Source: JAGVYE01 sp964502785
Lineage (GTDB): Archaea; Nanobdellota; Nanobdellia; Woesearchaeales; GW2011-AR9
Reading direction: 5' to 3'
Length of the DNA: 44,436 bases
NCBI GenBank assembly: GCA_964502785.1
Contig: CAZCXW010000005.1
Span: 1 to 44,436 of the forward strand
This document shows, piece after piece, positions 24,827 to 32,457 of this stretch. Both the position numbers and the translations under genes were made by a program. Each line of letters starts with the position of its first letter. Positions within the stretch are counted from its first letter, which is position 1. A model generated the notes under the pieces. That model worked only from the letters and a program-made list of their open reading frames with translations. It made no database searches and was not told where the DNA came from.

Positions 24827-25948
24827 ATGGTGGAAAAAAAGATTCGTCTGGCAATAGCCGGATTAGGCAATTGCGCAAGTTCTTTGGTTCAAGGGATAAA
24901 TTATTATCGTGACGTAAAAGAGGAAGATGAATTGATTCCCGGTTTAATGCATAACAGTATTAGCGGTTATCTGCCGAGATCAATTGAACCGGTTGTTGCT
25001 TTCGAAATCGATGCCAGAAAAGTCGGAAAGAAGATCGAAGAAGCAATTCTCGCTCAACCAAATTGTACTGCTATTTTCCAAAAGGAAATTCACCAAGGTT
25101 TAGGAAAAGGAGCGCCTGTCATGCGTGGACCAACTCACGATGGAATTGCGCAGAATATGGATCAATATCCTGGTAAGAAACATTTTATTGAATCTACAGA
25201 GAAACCTGTTGATGTTGCTAAAATATTGAAAGACTTAAAAGTGGATGTGCTTGTAAATTATATGCCGGTAGGATCAGAAAAAGCAACTCGTTTTTATGCG
25301 GACGCTTGTTTGCAAGCTGGTGTTGCCATGGTAAATTGCATGCCTGCATTTATTGCCTCTACTCCAGAATATGCAGAAAAATTTAGAAATGCAAAATTAC
25401 CGATAGTTGGAGACGATATTAAATCACAAGTTGGAGCCACAATAACACATCGTGTTCTTGCTGATCTTTGGGCGCAACGGGGAGTTGCGCTTGACCGCAC
25501 TTACCAATTAAACGTTGGCGGAAATACGGATTTTTTAAATATGCATGCCGAGGGTGAAAAACGCTTAAAATCAAAGAGAATTAGTAAAACTGAGGCTGTT
25601 ACCTCACAAATTCCCGGCGGCTTAACAGCTGAAAATGTTCATGTTGGCCCAAGTGATTATGTACCTTGGCTTAATGATCAGAAACGCTGTTTTATTACGA
25701 TGGTAGGCCGAAAATTTGGGGATGTACCTGTACGAATGGATGTCTACCTTGAAGTTGAAGACTCCCCCAACAGCGCAGGAGTCGCCATCGATGCCATTAG
25801 ATGCGCCAAATTAGCTCTTGATAGAGGAATTGCTGGACCATTAACATCGATCGCTTCTTACACGATGAAACATCCTCCAATACAATATCGGGATGTTGAA
25901 GCGCGGGAGAAAACGGAAGCTTTCATTAGTGGGAAATTAGAAAGATAG
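24827..25948 (+). CDS. ino1: myo-Inositol-1-phosphate synthase
   Basis: NAD-dependent cyclisation of glucose-6-phosphate to L-myo-inositol-1-phosphate. The archaeal/actinobacterial-type sequence is clear: IAGLGNCASSLVQGINYY for NAD binding, the region VNCMPAFIAS, GDDIKSQVGATITHR with the catalytic lysine area, LNVGGNTDFLNM, and SPNSAGVAIDAIR. Length ~373 aa. The ATG at 24827 is preceded by a good Shine-Dalgarno GAGGTG 7 nt away, and is preferred over a TTG at 24812. It is one of the few genes here with a ribosome-binding leader. Confidence 0.96.
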   Translation: MVEKKIRLAIAGLGNCASSLVQGINYYRDVKEEDELIPGLMHNSISGYLPRSIEPVVAFEIDARKVGKKIEEAILAQPNCTAIFQKEIHQGLGKGAPVMRGPTHDGIAQNMDQYPGKKHFIESTEKPVDVAKILKDLKVDVLVNYMPVGSEKATRFYADACLQAGVAMVNCMPAFIASTPEYAEKFRNAKLPIVGDDIKSQVGATITHRVLADLWAQRGVALDRTYQLNVGGNTDFLNMHAEGEKRLKSKRISKTEAVTSQIPGGLTAENVHVGPSDYVPWLNDQKRCFITMVGRKFGDVPVRMDVYLEVEDSPNSAGVAIDAIRCAKLALDRGIAGPLTSIASYTMKHPPIQYRDVEAREKTEAFISGKLER

Positions 25949-25958
25949 TTTCTTAACC

Positions 25959-25968
25959 TTTTTAAATT
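25959..25968 (+). promoter_or_regulatory. TATA box of the inositol-phosphate cytidylyltransferase gene
   Basis: TTTTTAAATT centred 26 bp before GTG 25990, and only 17 bp before an alternative TTG at 25981, so it supports the GTG. Confidence 0.55.
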
Positions 25969-25989
25969 ATTTATCCTGCTTTGGTGCTT

Positions 25990-26718
25990 GTGAAAGCAGT
26001 TATCCTTGCCGCCGGTGATGGAGGAAGATTAGGCAGAGGCATCCCTAAAGTGCTTGTTGAACTGGATGGAAAAACTCTTTTAGATTATCATGTTGATGGG
26101 TTGCAAAAATTAGGCATTGAAGAGATCATCATTATCACTGGTTTTAAAAGAGAACTTATCGAAGAATACATTCAAAAACATAATCTCCAGAAGAAAATAA
26201 AAATCAAGTGCGTCATGAATGATAAATATAATGTCTACGAAAATGGTTACAGTGTCTTCTGCGCAAAAGATCACGTCAATGAACCATTCATGATGTTTAT
26301 GGGAGATCACTTAATTAATTACCCTCTCCTTCAGCCTTTAGTACAGAAAGATCATTCTCAGCTGAAGGCAATTCTGGAAGTTGTTGATACTAATTCAATG
26401 TATATGAACGCCGACAGAGCTATGAGGCTTCTTATAACGAACAATGTAATCAAAGACAGTGGAAAGAAAATAGAGAATTTCAATGCATTAGACACTGGAT
26501 TTTTCATTTTAACCCCGCTCATCTTTTCCGTCATTGAACGAAACCGAATCGAAGGAAAAACAGAATGGAATGACTGTGTCCGCCAATTTCTTGGAGAAGG
26601 CATCCCAACGTTTGACATCAATTCAAATTTCTGGGTTGGCATCAATACAGAAGAGGAATTTGCCCATGCGCAGAGAGTTATCCGTAACCTTTCGCGGAGC
26701 AATAATTTCCATCAGTAA
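25990..26718 (+). CDS. CTP:inositol-1-phosphate cytidylyltransferase
   Basis: Makes CDP-inositol from CTP and inositol-1-phosphate. It starts KAVILAAGDGGRLGRGIPKVL, and resembles the cytidylyltransferase part of Archaeoglobus IPCT/DIPPS: NGYSVFCAKDHV, FMGDHLINY (metal Asp) and LDTGFFILTPLIF match that enzyme's NGYS..AK.HV, MGDH and VDTGFFVL segments. Here the domain stands alone, without the fused phosphotransferase. Length ~242 aa. It follows inositol-1-phosphate synthase by 41 bp and has its own TATA box; GTG 25990 gives the usual family start. Confidence 0.85.
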   Translation: MKAVILAAGDGGRLGRGIPKVLVELDGKTLLDYHVDGLQKLGIEEIIIITGFKRELIEEYIQKHNLQKKIKIKCVMNDKYNVYENGYSVFCAKDHVNEPFMMFMGDHLINYPLLQPLVQKDHSQLKAILEVVDTNSMYMNADRAMRLLITNNVIKDSGKKIENFNALDTGFFILTPLIFSVIERNRIEGKTEWNDCVRQFLGEGIPTFDINSNFWVGINTEEEFAHAQRVIRNLSRSNNFHQ

Positions 26719-26752
26719 GATTTAAGATTGATCCTCAATAGCAACGCTCCAT

Positions 26753-27271
26753 ATGAAAGCGGTTATTCCTTATATCCTAGCCATTACGAGTGCTTGCGCT
26801 GCTGCTGGAAATGAAAAAATAACCGATCCTCAATTATCATCTTCTCCCATTCTAGAGAGATGTTCATGCCCCGTCCGTCCTCTAGTCAAGTACGAACCGC
26901 CTCCCAAAGAATTACCTATCGAATCTATTAGAATTCATCCTTCTCCGGTTTCAGTTGATATTTATTTTGATCCCGCATCCATTGATAGCAGAGAATTGCA
27001 AAAAATTGTAAAAGAAAGGGATCTTGAACAAAGATTTTCTCTAAACTATCATTTCCACTGGTTCTGTATCGAACAATTTTCCTCAGGCTTGTGTGAACGA
27101 GAATATGGCCAGAATGGAAGAAACAATTATTTGAGTTTAGAAGCTCGTTGTGGTAAAAAAAGTGATACGGCTAAACCAATAGTCTTTATAGGAGGGGCGC
27201 AAATCCATCATTTTTTGACGATCGAACAGGAATTGAGAATAGCGCTTTTTAGGTCTGGAAATGGCCGGTAA
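26753..27271 (+). CDS. Secreted protein, possibly degenerate thioredoxin fold
   Basis: 172 aa. The first ~20 residues are a short signal peptide (VIPYILAITSACAAAG). The body contains PVSVDIYFDPASID, which sits like the first strand and active-site turn of DsbA-like thioredoxin folds but has no CxxC, and later KPIVFIGGAQI, resembling the cis-proline strand. Six other cysteines are scattered (CSCP, FCIEQ, GLCER, ARCGK). Function unknown; the fold assignment is a guess from this pattern. It follows the cytidylyltransferase by 34 bp. Confidence 0.5.
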   Translation: MKAVIPYILAITSACAAAGNEKITDPQLSSSPILERCSCPVRPLVKYEPPPKELPIESIRIHPSPVSVDIYFDPASIDSRELQKIVKERDLEQRFSLNYHFHWFCIEQFSSGLCEREYGQNGRNNYLSLEARCGKKSDTAKPIVFIGGAQIHHFLTIEQELRIALFRSGNGR

Positions 27272-27309
27272 GAACCAAACATCATTACCTTTAAAAATCA
27301 TCCTCTTAA

Positions 27310-28818
27310 ATGCCTCGTATGGTCTCCTATCTAAAGCGGGCGGTAAGCGGGATAGCTATTTCCTTTATTATCAGCATTCTCGCCTCATTGGTAAGTTATG
27401 TCACTCGTCTCGTTTTGGCCAGGAACCTCACCACCGCCGAATACGGCCTGTTCTATGCCGTGTGGACAGTTGTCATCTTCTTCCTCTTCTTCCGCGATCT
27501 TGGATTCCAGGAATCTTTGGTGAGACATATCACCGAATTCAAAGCCGCAGAAAAAGTACAGAAAATAAAAACTGCCCTCGTATCAGCTTTTTCGATTCAA
27601 ATTTTCGGCTCTTTAATCCTTTCCATTATTTTTTTTCTCTTGGCAGATTTTCTCGCTCTTCACTATTTTAAAGATCCAAGAGCCTCTTTGCTTCTTAAAA
27701 TTATGATTTTCTATATTTTTTTTAGTGTTTTCTTTAAAATTCTCAAGGGTTTTTTTCAAGGCTTTCAGCGCATGTTTATCTACTCCTCCATCGAACTCTC
27801 TAAAAATGCAATTCTTCTTTTCCTTATCCTCCTCTTCTCTTGGCTCGGTTTTGGCATAACTTCTCCTGCCTGGGCCTATGCTTTCGTCTGTGTCTTTTTA
27901 GTCATCATCTACTTTCCTCTTCTTCTCAAAACATATCCATTTTTCAACTACAAAATAGAAGATAAAAAAAATATTTCTAAAAGTCTTTTCCGATTCGCTA
28001 TCCCCTCTTTTGCAACCCAAATTGGCGGAAGAATTATCGGCTACCTCGATACTCTTTTTCTGACTTATTTTCGCTCTCTGCAGGAAGTGGGGATTTATAA
28101 TGCGGTGCTTCCATCGGCTTTGATGCTCCTCTTCGTTGGCAGAACCGCCGGTTCCATAATTTTTCCCATGTCAACTGAATTATGGGTAAAAAAGGATTTG
28201 AAACGCTTGTCGCAAGGAATCCATCTCATGCATCGTTACCTCTTTATCTTTACCGCTCCTATCATTGCCGTGCTTTTCATTTTTGCCCGTTTTTTCTTGG
28301 GCGAATTCTTTGGTGAAGATTACGCTGCGGGATATCGGGCTTTTCAGATAATCTTAATTGGTGTTTTTTTCTTCCTTATGGCGATGATGGATAATAATAT
28401 TATTTCCGGCATTGGGAAACCTCAAGTTGTCACTAAAATAATCCTTCTTGCCGCTCTCATCAATGCTGCCGCCAATTTCTTTCTTATTCCTAGATTGGGA
28501 ATTGAAGGCGCTGCTCTCGCGACGACCATTAGTTATTTTTTAGTATGGGTTCTTTCACTCTACAAGTTAGCCTCATTTGTTGAAATTAATATCCCATTTA
28601 AACAGTGGCTTAAGACGATATTTCCTTTAACTGGTTTCTGCCTTTCCATTATTGTTCTGACTAACACCCTCTCCTTAAACCAATGGTTCGAAATTATTTT
28701 TTCCTGTCTCATTGCTGGTATCATCTATCTTCTGCTGGCATTCCTGTTTGATGTTTTAAATATGAATGAGCTTAAACACTACACAAAACATATTTTCAGA
28801 AAGGGGGATTTACGATGA
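27310..28818 (+). CDS. Polysaccharide flippase (Wzx/MATE-like)
   Basis: Multi-spanning membrane protein, 502 aa with about 12-14 hydrophobic segments, that should translocate lipid-linked glycans. The N-terminal pattern (Y..R..LAR.LT..EYGLFYAVWTVVIFF...LGF..SLVRHI) is typical of the oligosaccharide flippase family, as is the central segment G..FL..F......VG.Y. It overlaps the following YhcH gene by ATGA. A second flippase is encoded at 40888-42354. Confidence 0.9.
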   Translation: MPRMVSYLKRAVSGIAISFIISILASLVSYVTRLVLARNLTTAEYGLFYAVWTVVIFFLFFRDLGFQESLVRHITEFKAAEKVQKIKTALVSAFSIQIFGSLILSIIFFLLADFLALHYFKDPRASLLLKIMIFYIFFSVFFKILKGFFQGFQRMFIYSSIELSKNAILLFLILLFSWLGFGITSPAWAYAFVCVFLVIIYFPLLLKTYPFFNYKIEDKKNISKSLFRFAIPSFATQIGGRIIGYLDTLFLTYFRSLQEVGIYNAVLPSALMLLFVGRTAGSIIFPMSTELWVKKDLKRLSQGIHLMHRYLFIFTAPIIAVLFIFARFFLGEFFGEDYAAGYRAFQIILIGVFFFLMAMMDNNIISGIGKPQVVTKIILLAALINAAANFFLIPRLGIEGAALATTISYFLVWVLSLYKLASFVEINIPFKQWLKTIFPLTGFCLSIIVLTNTLSLNQWFEIIFSCLIAGIIYLLLAFLFDVLNMNELKHYTKHIFRKGDLR

Positions 28819-29258
28819 TTATAGACCATCTCAGTAATGCCTTGAAATATCTTCATCTCAACAAAAATTTCAGCACTGCCTTTTCGTTTCTCCTATCGAA
28901 AGATCTCTCCACTCTTCCTCCAGGAAAGCATTTGATTGATGGAGAACGGGTTTTTGCTATCATCATTTATCAACAGGCGGTTGGCAAAGAAAAAGCTGTT
29001 TTTGAAGCGCATAAAAAATATATTGATATTCATTGCACGATTGAAGGGGAAGATGTCATCGGCTGGAAAGCCGTCTCGCAATGCCAAACCACTTCTGCTT
29101 ATAATGATAAAGAAGACTACTTTTTATTTTCTGAAAAGCCTGAATTATATACTAAAATTCCCAAAAAACACTTTGCCCTCTTTTTCCCGCAAGATGCTCA
29201 TGCTGCTTTAGCCGGAGAAAATTTCGTCAAGAAAATTGTCCTCAAAGTGAGAGTGTAA
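28815..29258 (+). CDS. YhcH/YjgK/YiaL-family protein
   Basis: 147 aa, a single cupin-like beta domain (DUF386). Family segments are IIDHLSNALKYL at the start, the metal-site stretch FEAHKKYIDIHCTIEG with its histidines, and the late FALFFPQDAHA. Members of this family include a sialic acid anomerase (NanQ), so a role in handling free sugars of the glycan pathway is plausible. It lies between a flippase and a kinase fusion in the same operon. Confidence 0.88.
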   Translation: MIIDHLSNALKYLHLNKNFSTAFSFLLSKDLSTLPPGKHLIDGERVFAIIIYQQAVGKEKAVFEAHKKYIDIHCTIEGEDVIGWKAVSQCQTTSAYNDKEDYFLFSEKPELYTKIPKKHFALFFPQDAHAALAGENFVKKIVLKVRV

Positions 29259-29259
29259 G

Positions 29260-30534
29260 ATGCGAACCGAACAAATTAATGAATACAAAAAAATCTTAGA
29301 AATCATAAATCAGGAAAATATTACGTACTGTCTTTTACGAAATCATGAATTCTTAATTGATGAAACATATAAAATTGAAGGACTTGATCTTGCTCTCGCC
29401 AGAAAAGATTTGGAAAAGTGGGAACGCTTGCTATTAGCTCACGGTTTCACACGACGGAAGCCGCAATTTTCTCTCGCTCATAGAGCTTACTTTAAATTGG
29501 TTCATACGCAATTAGTAAGTTTCGATGTTCAGGTTGGCGGAGTCTATTGGAATGATATGAAATATCTTGACGAATCTATCATCCAAAATCGGCAAAAGAA
29601 AAACTTTTTCTACGTTCTTTCTCCTGATGATACTTTTGTGATGCTGTTAACTCATTCTATTCTCGGCAAACGGTACTTTAAAGCGAAATATCAAAAAATA
29701 CTTTCTTCTTTGATCATTGATGAAAATTATGTAATCCAGAAATTATCGGCCATCTTTACAAAGAAAATTGCTCAAAATCTCTTAAATAACGTTAAAAACA
29801 ATAAATTTTCAAAAATTCCTGTTTTCCCTCTCGTTTTATTTTTTATCTTCAAAAATCGTTCCCGCGTTGCTGCCTTCACCTCCCTCTCCTTCCGCTGGCT
29901 TGCCTGGAAAAAACCATTAACCCCTGCGCCTCTTATCAGTATTCTTGGTCCTGATGGTGCGGGGAAATCGACTCTTGTTCAGGCCTTATATCATCACCTC
30001 ATTCAAAGAGGTAAGATGGTTTCTATCGTCTATACCGGGAGAGGAAAGAGTCATCTTTTGCCCATTACCAGACTAGGAAAAGCGTACAAACGAATTGAAA
30101 AGAAACAGGATGCGGGCTTAAGGAAAAGAACTTCTCTTCCTAGAAAATTTCTGTATACACTTTCTGCGCCCCTCTTTACGTTAGACTTGCTCTTACGTTA
30201 TTCCTTCCACATTTTTCCAAAAAGGAGATTGCATCGGATTGTGATTACAGACCGTTATAGTTTTGACCTTATGCTCATGAAACATGTTCCGTTTTCTTTT
30301 CGCCGATTCTTAGTATCATTTTTTCCAAAACCAACCATTACCATCTTTCTTTACAACGATGTAGATGAATTACTCAAAAGACGGCCGTTAGAGAACAAAG
30401 AGAACATAGAACACCAATTGCAGATTTATCATACATTTACTTATTCTCTCAAATTAAAAACATCATCCTTAGAAGATGTCCATAGGACTGTCATCGAATA
30501 TGTTGATACCTATTTATTGAAGAATTGGTGGTGA
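29260..30534 (+). CDS. Nucleotidyltransferase-like/P-loop kinase two-domain protein
   Basis: 424 aa. Residues ~1-215 resemble minimal nucleotidyltransferase-type domains (TYCLLRNHEFL, GLDLALARKDLEKWERLL, VSFDVQVGG). Residues ~220-424 are a thymidylate-kinase-like P-loop domain: Walker A ISILGPDGAGKSTLVQAL, DRY motif VITDRYSFDLML and a lid region RRPLENKENIE. Such fusions occur in surface polysaccharide loci; the substrate is unknown and is probably not dTMP. It is the last gene of the operon and is followed by a terminator-like hairpin. Confidence 0.75.
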   Translation: MRTEQINEYKKILEIINQENITYCLLRNHEFLIDETYKIEGLDLALARKDLEKWERLLLAHGFTRRKPQFSLAHRAYFKLVHTQLVSFDVQVGGVYWNDMKYLDESIIQNRQKKNFFYVLSPDDTFVMLLTHSILGKRYFKAKYQKILSSLIIDENYVIQKLSAIFTKKIAQNLLNNVKNNKFSKIPVFPLVLFFIFKNRSRVAAFTSLSFRWLAWKKPLTPAPLISILGPDGAGKSTLVQALYHHLIQRGKMVSIVYTGRGKSHLLPITRLGKAYKRIEKKQDAGLRKRTSLPRKFLYTLSAPLFTLDLLLRYSFHIFPKRRLHRIVITDRYSFDLMLMKHVPFSFRRFLVSFFPKPTITIFLYNDVDELLKRRPLENKENIEHQLQIYHTFTYSLKLKTSSLEDVHRTVIEYVDTYLLKNWW

Positions 30535-30579
30535 GATCAGTATAACCCGCCATAGTTTGATTTCTTAACTAGGTTCATA

Positions 30580-30617
30580 CCCAGTTGCTCTGCTCCGATT
30601 GGGATTTTTTATTTTTT
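30580..30617 (+). terminator. Hairpin plus T-tract
   Basis: CCCAGT (30580-30585) pairs with ATTGGG (30598-30603), one G-T pair, and is followed by ATTTTTTATTTTTT. Just upstream, AACC plus TAGTT (30544-30557) can pair with AACTA plus GGTT (30567-30575). The pair may end the upstream operon; a short RNA is a less likely reading. Confidence 0.5.
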
Positions 30618-30630
30618 GAGACGCAAAGTT

Positions 30631-30638
30631 TTTTATAA
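30631..30638 (+). promoter_or_regulatory. TATA box of the 30659 ORF
   Basis: TTTTATAA with an A-rich BRE just before it, centred about 25 bp before the ATG at 30659. Confidence 0.65.
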
Positions 30639-30658
30639 CGAAACAGCAATCATAGTTC

Positions 30659-31210
30659 ATGGAACAGTATTGGATGCCCAAAAGATTAGATTTCAAAAAT
30701 TTAAGGACATGTTTAGATAATTATCCTGCTGAAAGAATTTACATCAGAGATTGCGGAGGGATTAGGGAAGATGGGAAATATCATCCCGAAGGGATGCAGA
30801 AGGTCGGTGTGGATCTTGAAGGCCGGACACTTAATTTTCGAAAAAACAGATCTGGGTTGTATATGCTCGTTGATGCTGATGAAGTCTTCCACTTCCCTTT
30901 AAAAGATTATCAAAAAGGCTTTTCTCTCGCCTATGAGAGAATCGAACCTACGGAAGATGGCATCGGAAGAATGGTGATGCTCAGTCATGGAATTGACCCT
31001 TATGACTCTGCTCTTCCAGAACCAAGAAAATCAACGTTAAGGACAGTGTTAGATGACCATTTAATGGAAATAGATTTTAAAGGGAGAGTACATCTTGAAT
31101 TCCATTCATGGTGGGTGAAGCCGCAATGGAAATATTGGAAGATCAGCAAACCTGGTATTCAACAAGCCATCTTAAAACAAGAGATTGAGTATGGCGACGA
31201 AGATTCTTAA
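30659..31210 (+). CDS. Hypothetical protein, 183 aa
   Basis: I do not recognise the family. Soluble, acidic, beta-rich by appearance, with Trp-rich stretches near the end (SWWVKPQWKYW) and an acidic tail. The start is supported by a leaderless promoter (TATA 30631-30638). The stop is followed by a perfect 6-bp hairpin GATATT/AATATC (31213-31227) and a T-rich tract, which probably ends transcription. Confidence 0.65.
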   Translation: MEQYWMPKRLDFKNLRTCLDNYPAERIYIRDCGGIREDGKYHPEGMQKVGVDLEGRTLNFRKNRSGLYMLVDADEVFHFPLKDYQKGFSLAYERIEPTEDGIGRMVMLSHGIDPYDSALPEPRKSTLRTVLDDHLMEIDFKGRVHLEFHSWWVKPQWKYWKISKPGIQQAILKQEIEYGDEDS

Positions 31211-31212
31211 TG

Positions 31213-31240
31213 GATATTATTAATATCAAGAATTTTATTT
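31213..31240 (+). terminator. Weak hairpin and T-rich tract after the 30659 ORF
   Basis: GATATT-ATT-AATATC hairpin (31213-31227), then AAGAATTTTATTTT. AT-only stem, so modest support. Confidence 0.3.
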
Positions 31241-31274
31241 TGATTCTAAGTGGAAGAAAGCCACTCCTATTTAG

Positions 31275-31559
31275 TTATCTTATTCTAAACTTTCTGCAAA
31301 CTGGGCAATTAGTATTTTTCCAGGAAAAATGAATGGATTTCCATTCCTCATCAGAAAGATTACAAATAGTTTTATCAGAACGTAATAAAATCAGAAAATG
31401 TTGGTGTGTCATCTTTACATTTTCTAATCTTTTTGCTAATTCTTGTAACTTAGGCAGATGTTCTTCCTGTCTTTTCTCATCATTGTAACACTTCCGAGTA
31501 CAATAATTACTATAATACCAATTAACAAGCTGTTTAAGGGGAACCTTTTTCTTCATCAT
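31275..31559 (-). CDS. Small cysteine-rich protein, 94 aa
   Basis: No family recognised. It has YCTRKCYN near the N-terminus and NTNCPVCRKF at the C-terminus; these two CxxC/CxxxC pairs could bind one zinc across a helical middle part rich in charged residues. It starts 26 bp before the end of the dinD gene on the same strand, so the two are probably co-transcribed and it may be a functional partner. Confidence 0.55.
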   Translation of the reverse strand: MMKKKVPLKQLVNWYYSNYCTRKCYNDEKRQEEHLPKLQELAKRLENVKMTHQHFLILLRSDKTICNLSDEEWKSIHFSWKNTNCPVCRKFRIR

Positions 31560-32397
31560 TAATTTTTTGAATAGGATTCTTGATCGTTTTTATCTTGTCA
31601 TCTTTTATTTTCTTTGCCAATTTATGGATATCTTCCTCTGGCGGGAGTTCTTCTGGTTTTATACCTCGTTGAGTTAATAATTTTCGGATATGTTTATTAT
31701 TTGTAATATGTTCAATTGTAATACTATGTTCTCCCTCTAGTTCATCTTTCTTTAAATTAAAATTAGTGATTTCCGCCGCAAGGTTTTTAGCAGTAATCGT
31801 AACCGTTGGCAGAAAATCAGCTAAAGGACGACTTTGTGGAATATTTAATCTTTTTTTCATCATTGAAGTAGTGAACCCGCCAAATAATGCCTGATCGCCT
31901 TTACTTCTAATACGAGCAAATCCAAATTCATCAACTCCTCGTTCATAAATTAGTTTTGACAGTTCAGTTTCTGATGCTGCTAATTTTTCTCGTGCAGTTA
32001 ATCTTTCTATTAAAGCTATTCTTTGCTCAATTATTTCCTGTTTTCTCGTCTGAACAGCAAAATAACTCTGAGCAAATGCAATCTGTTCTTTGCGAGGATC
32101 ACCATTTTGTGCGATAAGATAACAAGCGTATCGAGTGAGCATAAAATCTTCAATTTCCCGTTCCGCACCTGATCCCAAATGCACCATTTTCCTGACATCG
32201 GTAAAATGGTCATAAATTTTCTGTTTTGAATTCTGGCAAGTTGTTTTTGCTTTTTCAATAACATTAACAAAGTTCTCCCATTTGTCATAATCCAATAATT
32301 TCTGCAAATCTCTTGCGAACCAGAATTCTACATCTTTTTTTTTATTAGCATAATCTTCAAAAGTGGTTCTAAGTTTCGAAATAATTTCTTTATTCAT
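31534..32397 (-). CDS. dinD: DNA-damage-inducible protein D-like (DinD)
   Basis: 287 aa. The N-terminal half fits DinD/BRO-N-like proteins: VEFWFARDLQKLLDYDKWENF, DVRKMVHLGSGAEREIEDF, LTRYACYLIAQNGDPRKEQIAFAQ-type stretch, then RERGxDE-like YERGVDEFGFARIRSKGDQALFGG. In E. coli DinD inhibits RecA-mediated strand exchange; the role here is unknown. It has a leaderless promoter (TATA 32419-32428). DinD is best known from bacteria, so lateral acquisition is likely. Confidence 0.85.
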   Translation of the reverse strand: MNKEIISKLRTTFEDYANKKKDVEFWFARDLQKLLDYDKWENFVNVIEKAKTTCQNSKQKIYDHFTDVRKMVHLGSGAEREIEDFMLTRYACYLIAQNGDPRKEQIAFAQSYFAVQTRKQEIIEQRIALIERLTAREKLAASETELSKLIYERGVDEFGFARIRSKGDQALFGGFTTSMMKKRLNIPQSRPLADFLPTVTITAKNLAAEITNFNLKKDELEGEHSITIEHITNNKHIRKLLTQRGIKPEELPPEEDIHKLAKKIKDDKIKTIKNPIQKINDEEKGSP

Positions 32398-32418
32398 TCT
32401 ACACTTTTAATTTTAGGT

Positions 32419-32428
32419 TATTATAAAT
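32419..32428 (-). promoter_or_regulatory. TATA box of dinD
   Basis: Minus-strand TTTATAATAA centred 26 bp before the ATG at 32397. Confidence 0.65.
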
Positions 32429-32457
32429 GTTGCCTGAGATTGACCAGTGACCAGTCG

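Noticed and set aside
27261..27671. A 136-codon ORF overlapping the flippase start.
   Set aside because: It lies in another frame of the well-conserved flippase and its sequence has no protein-like features.
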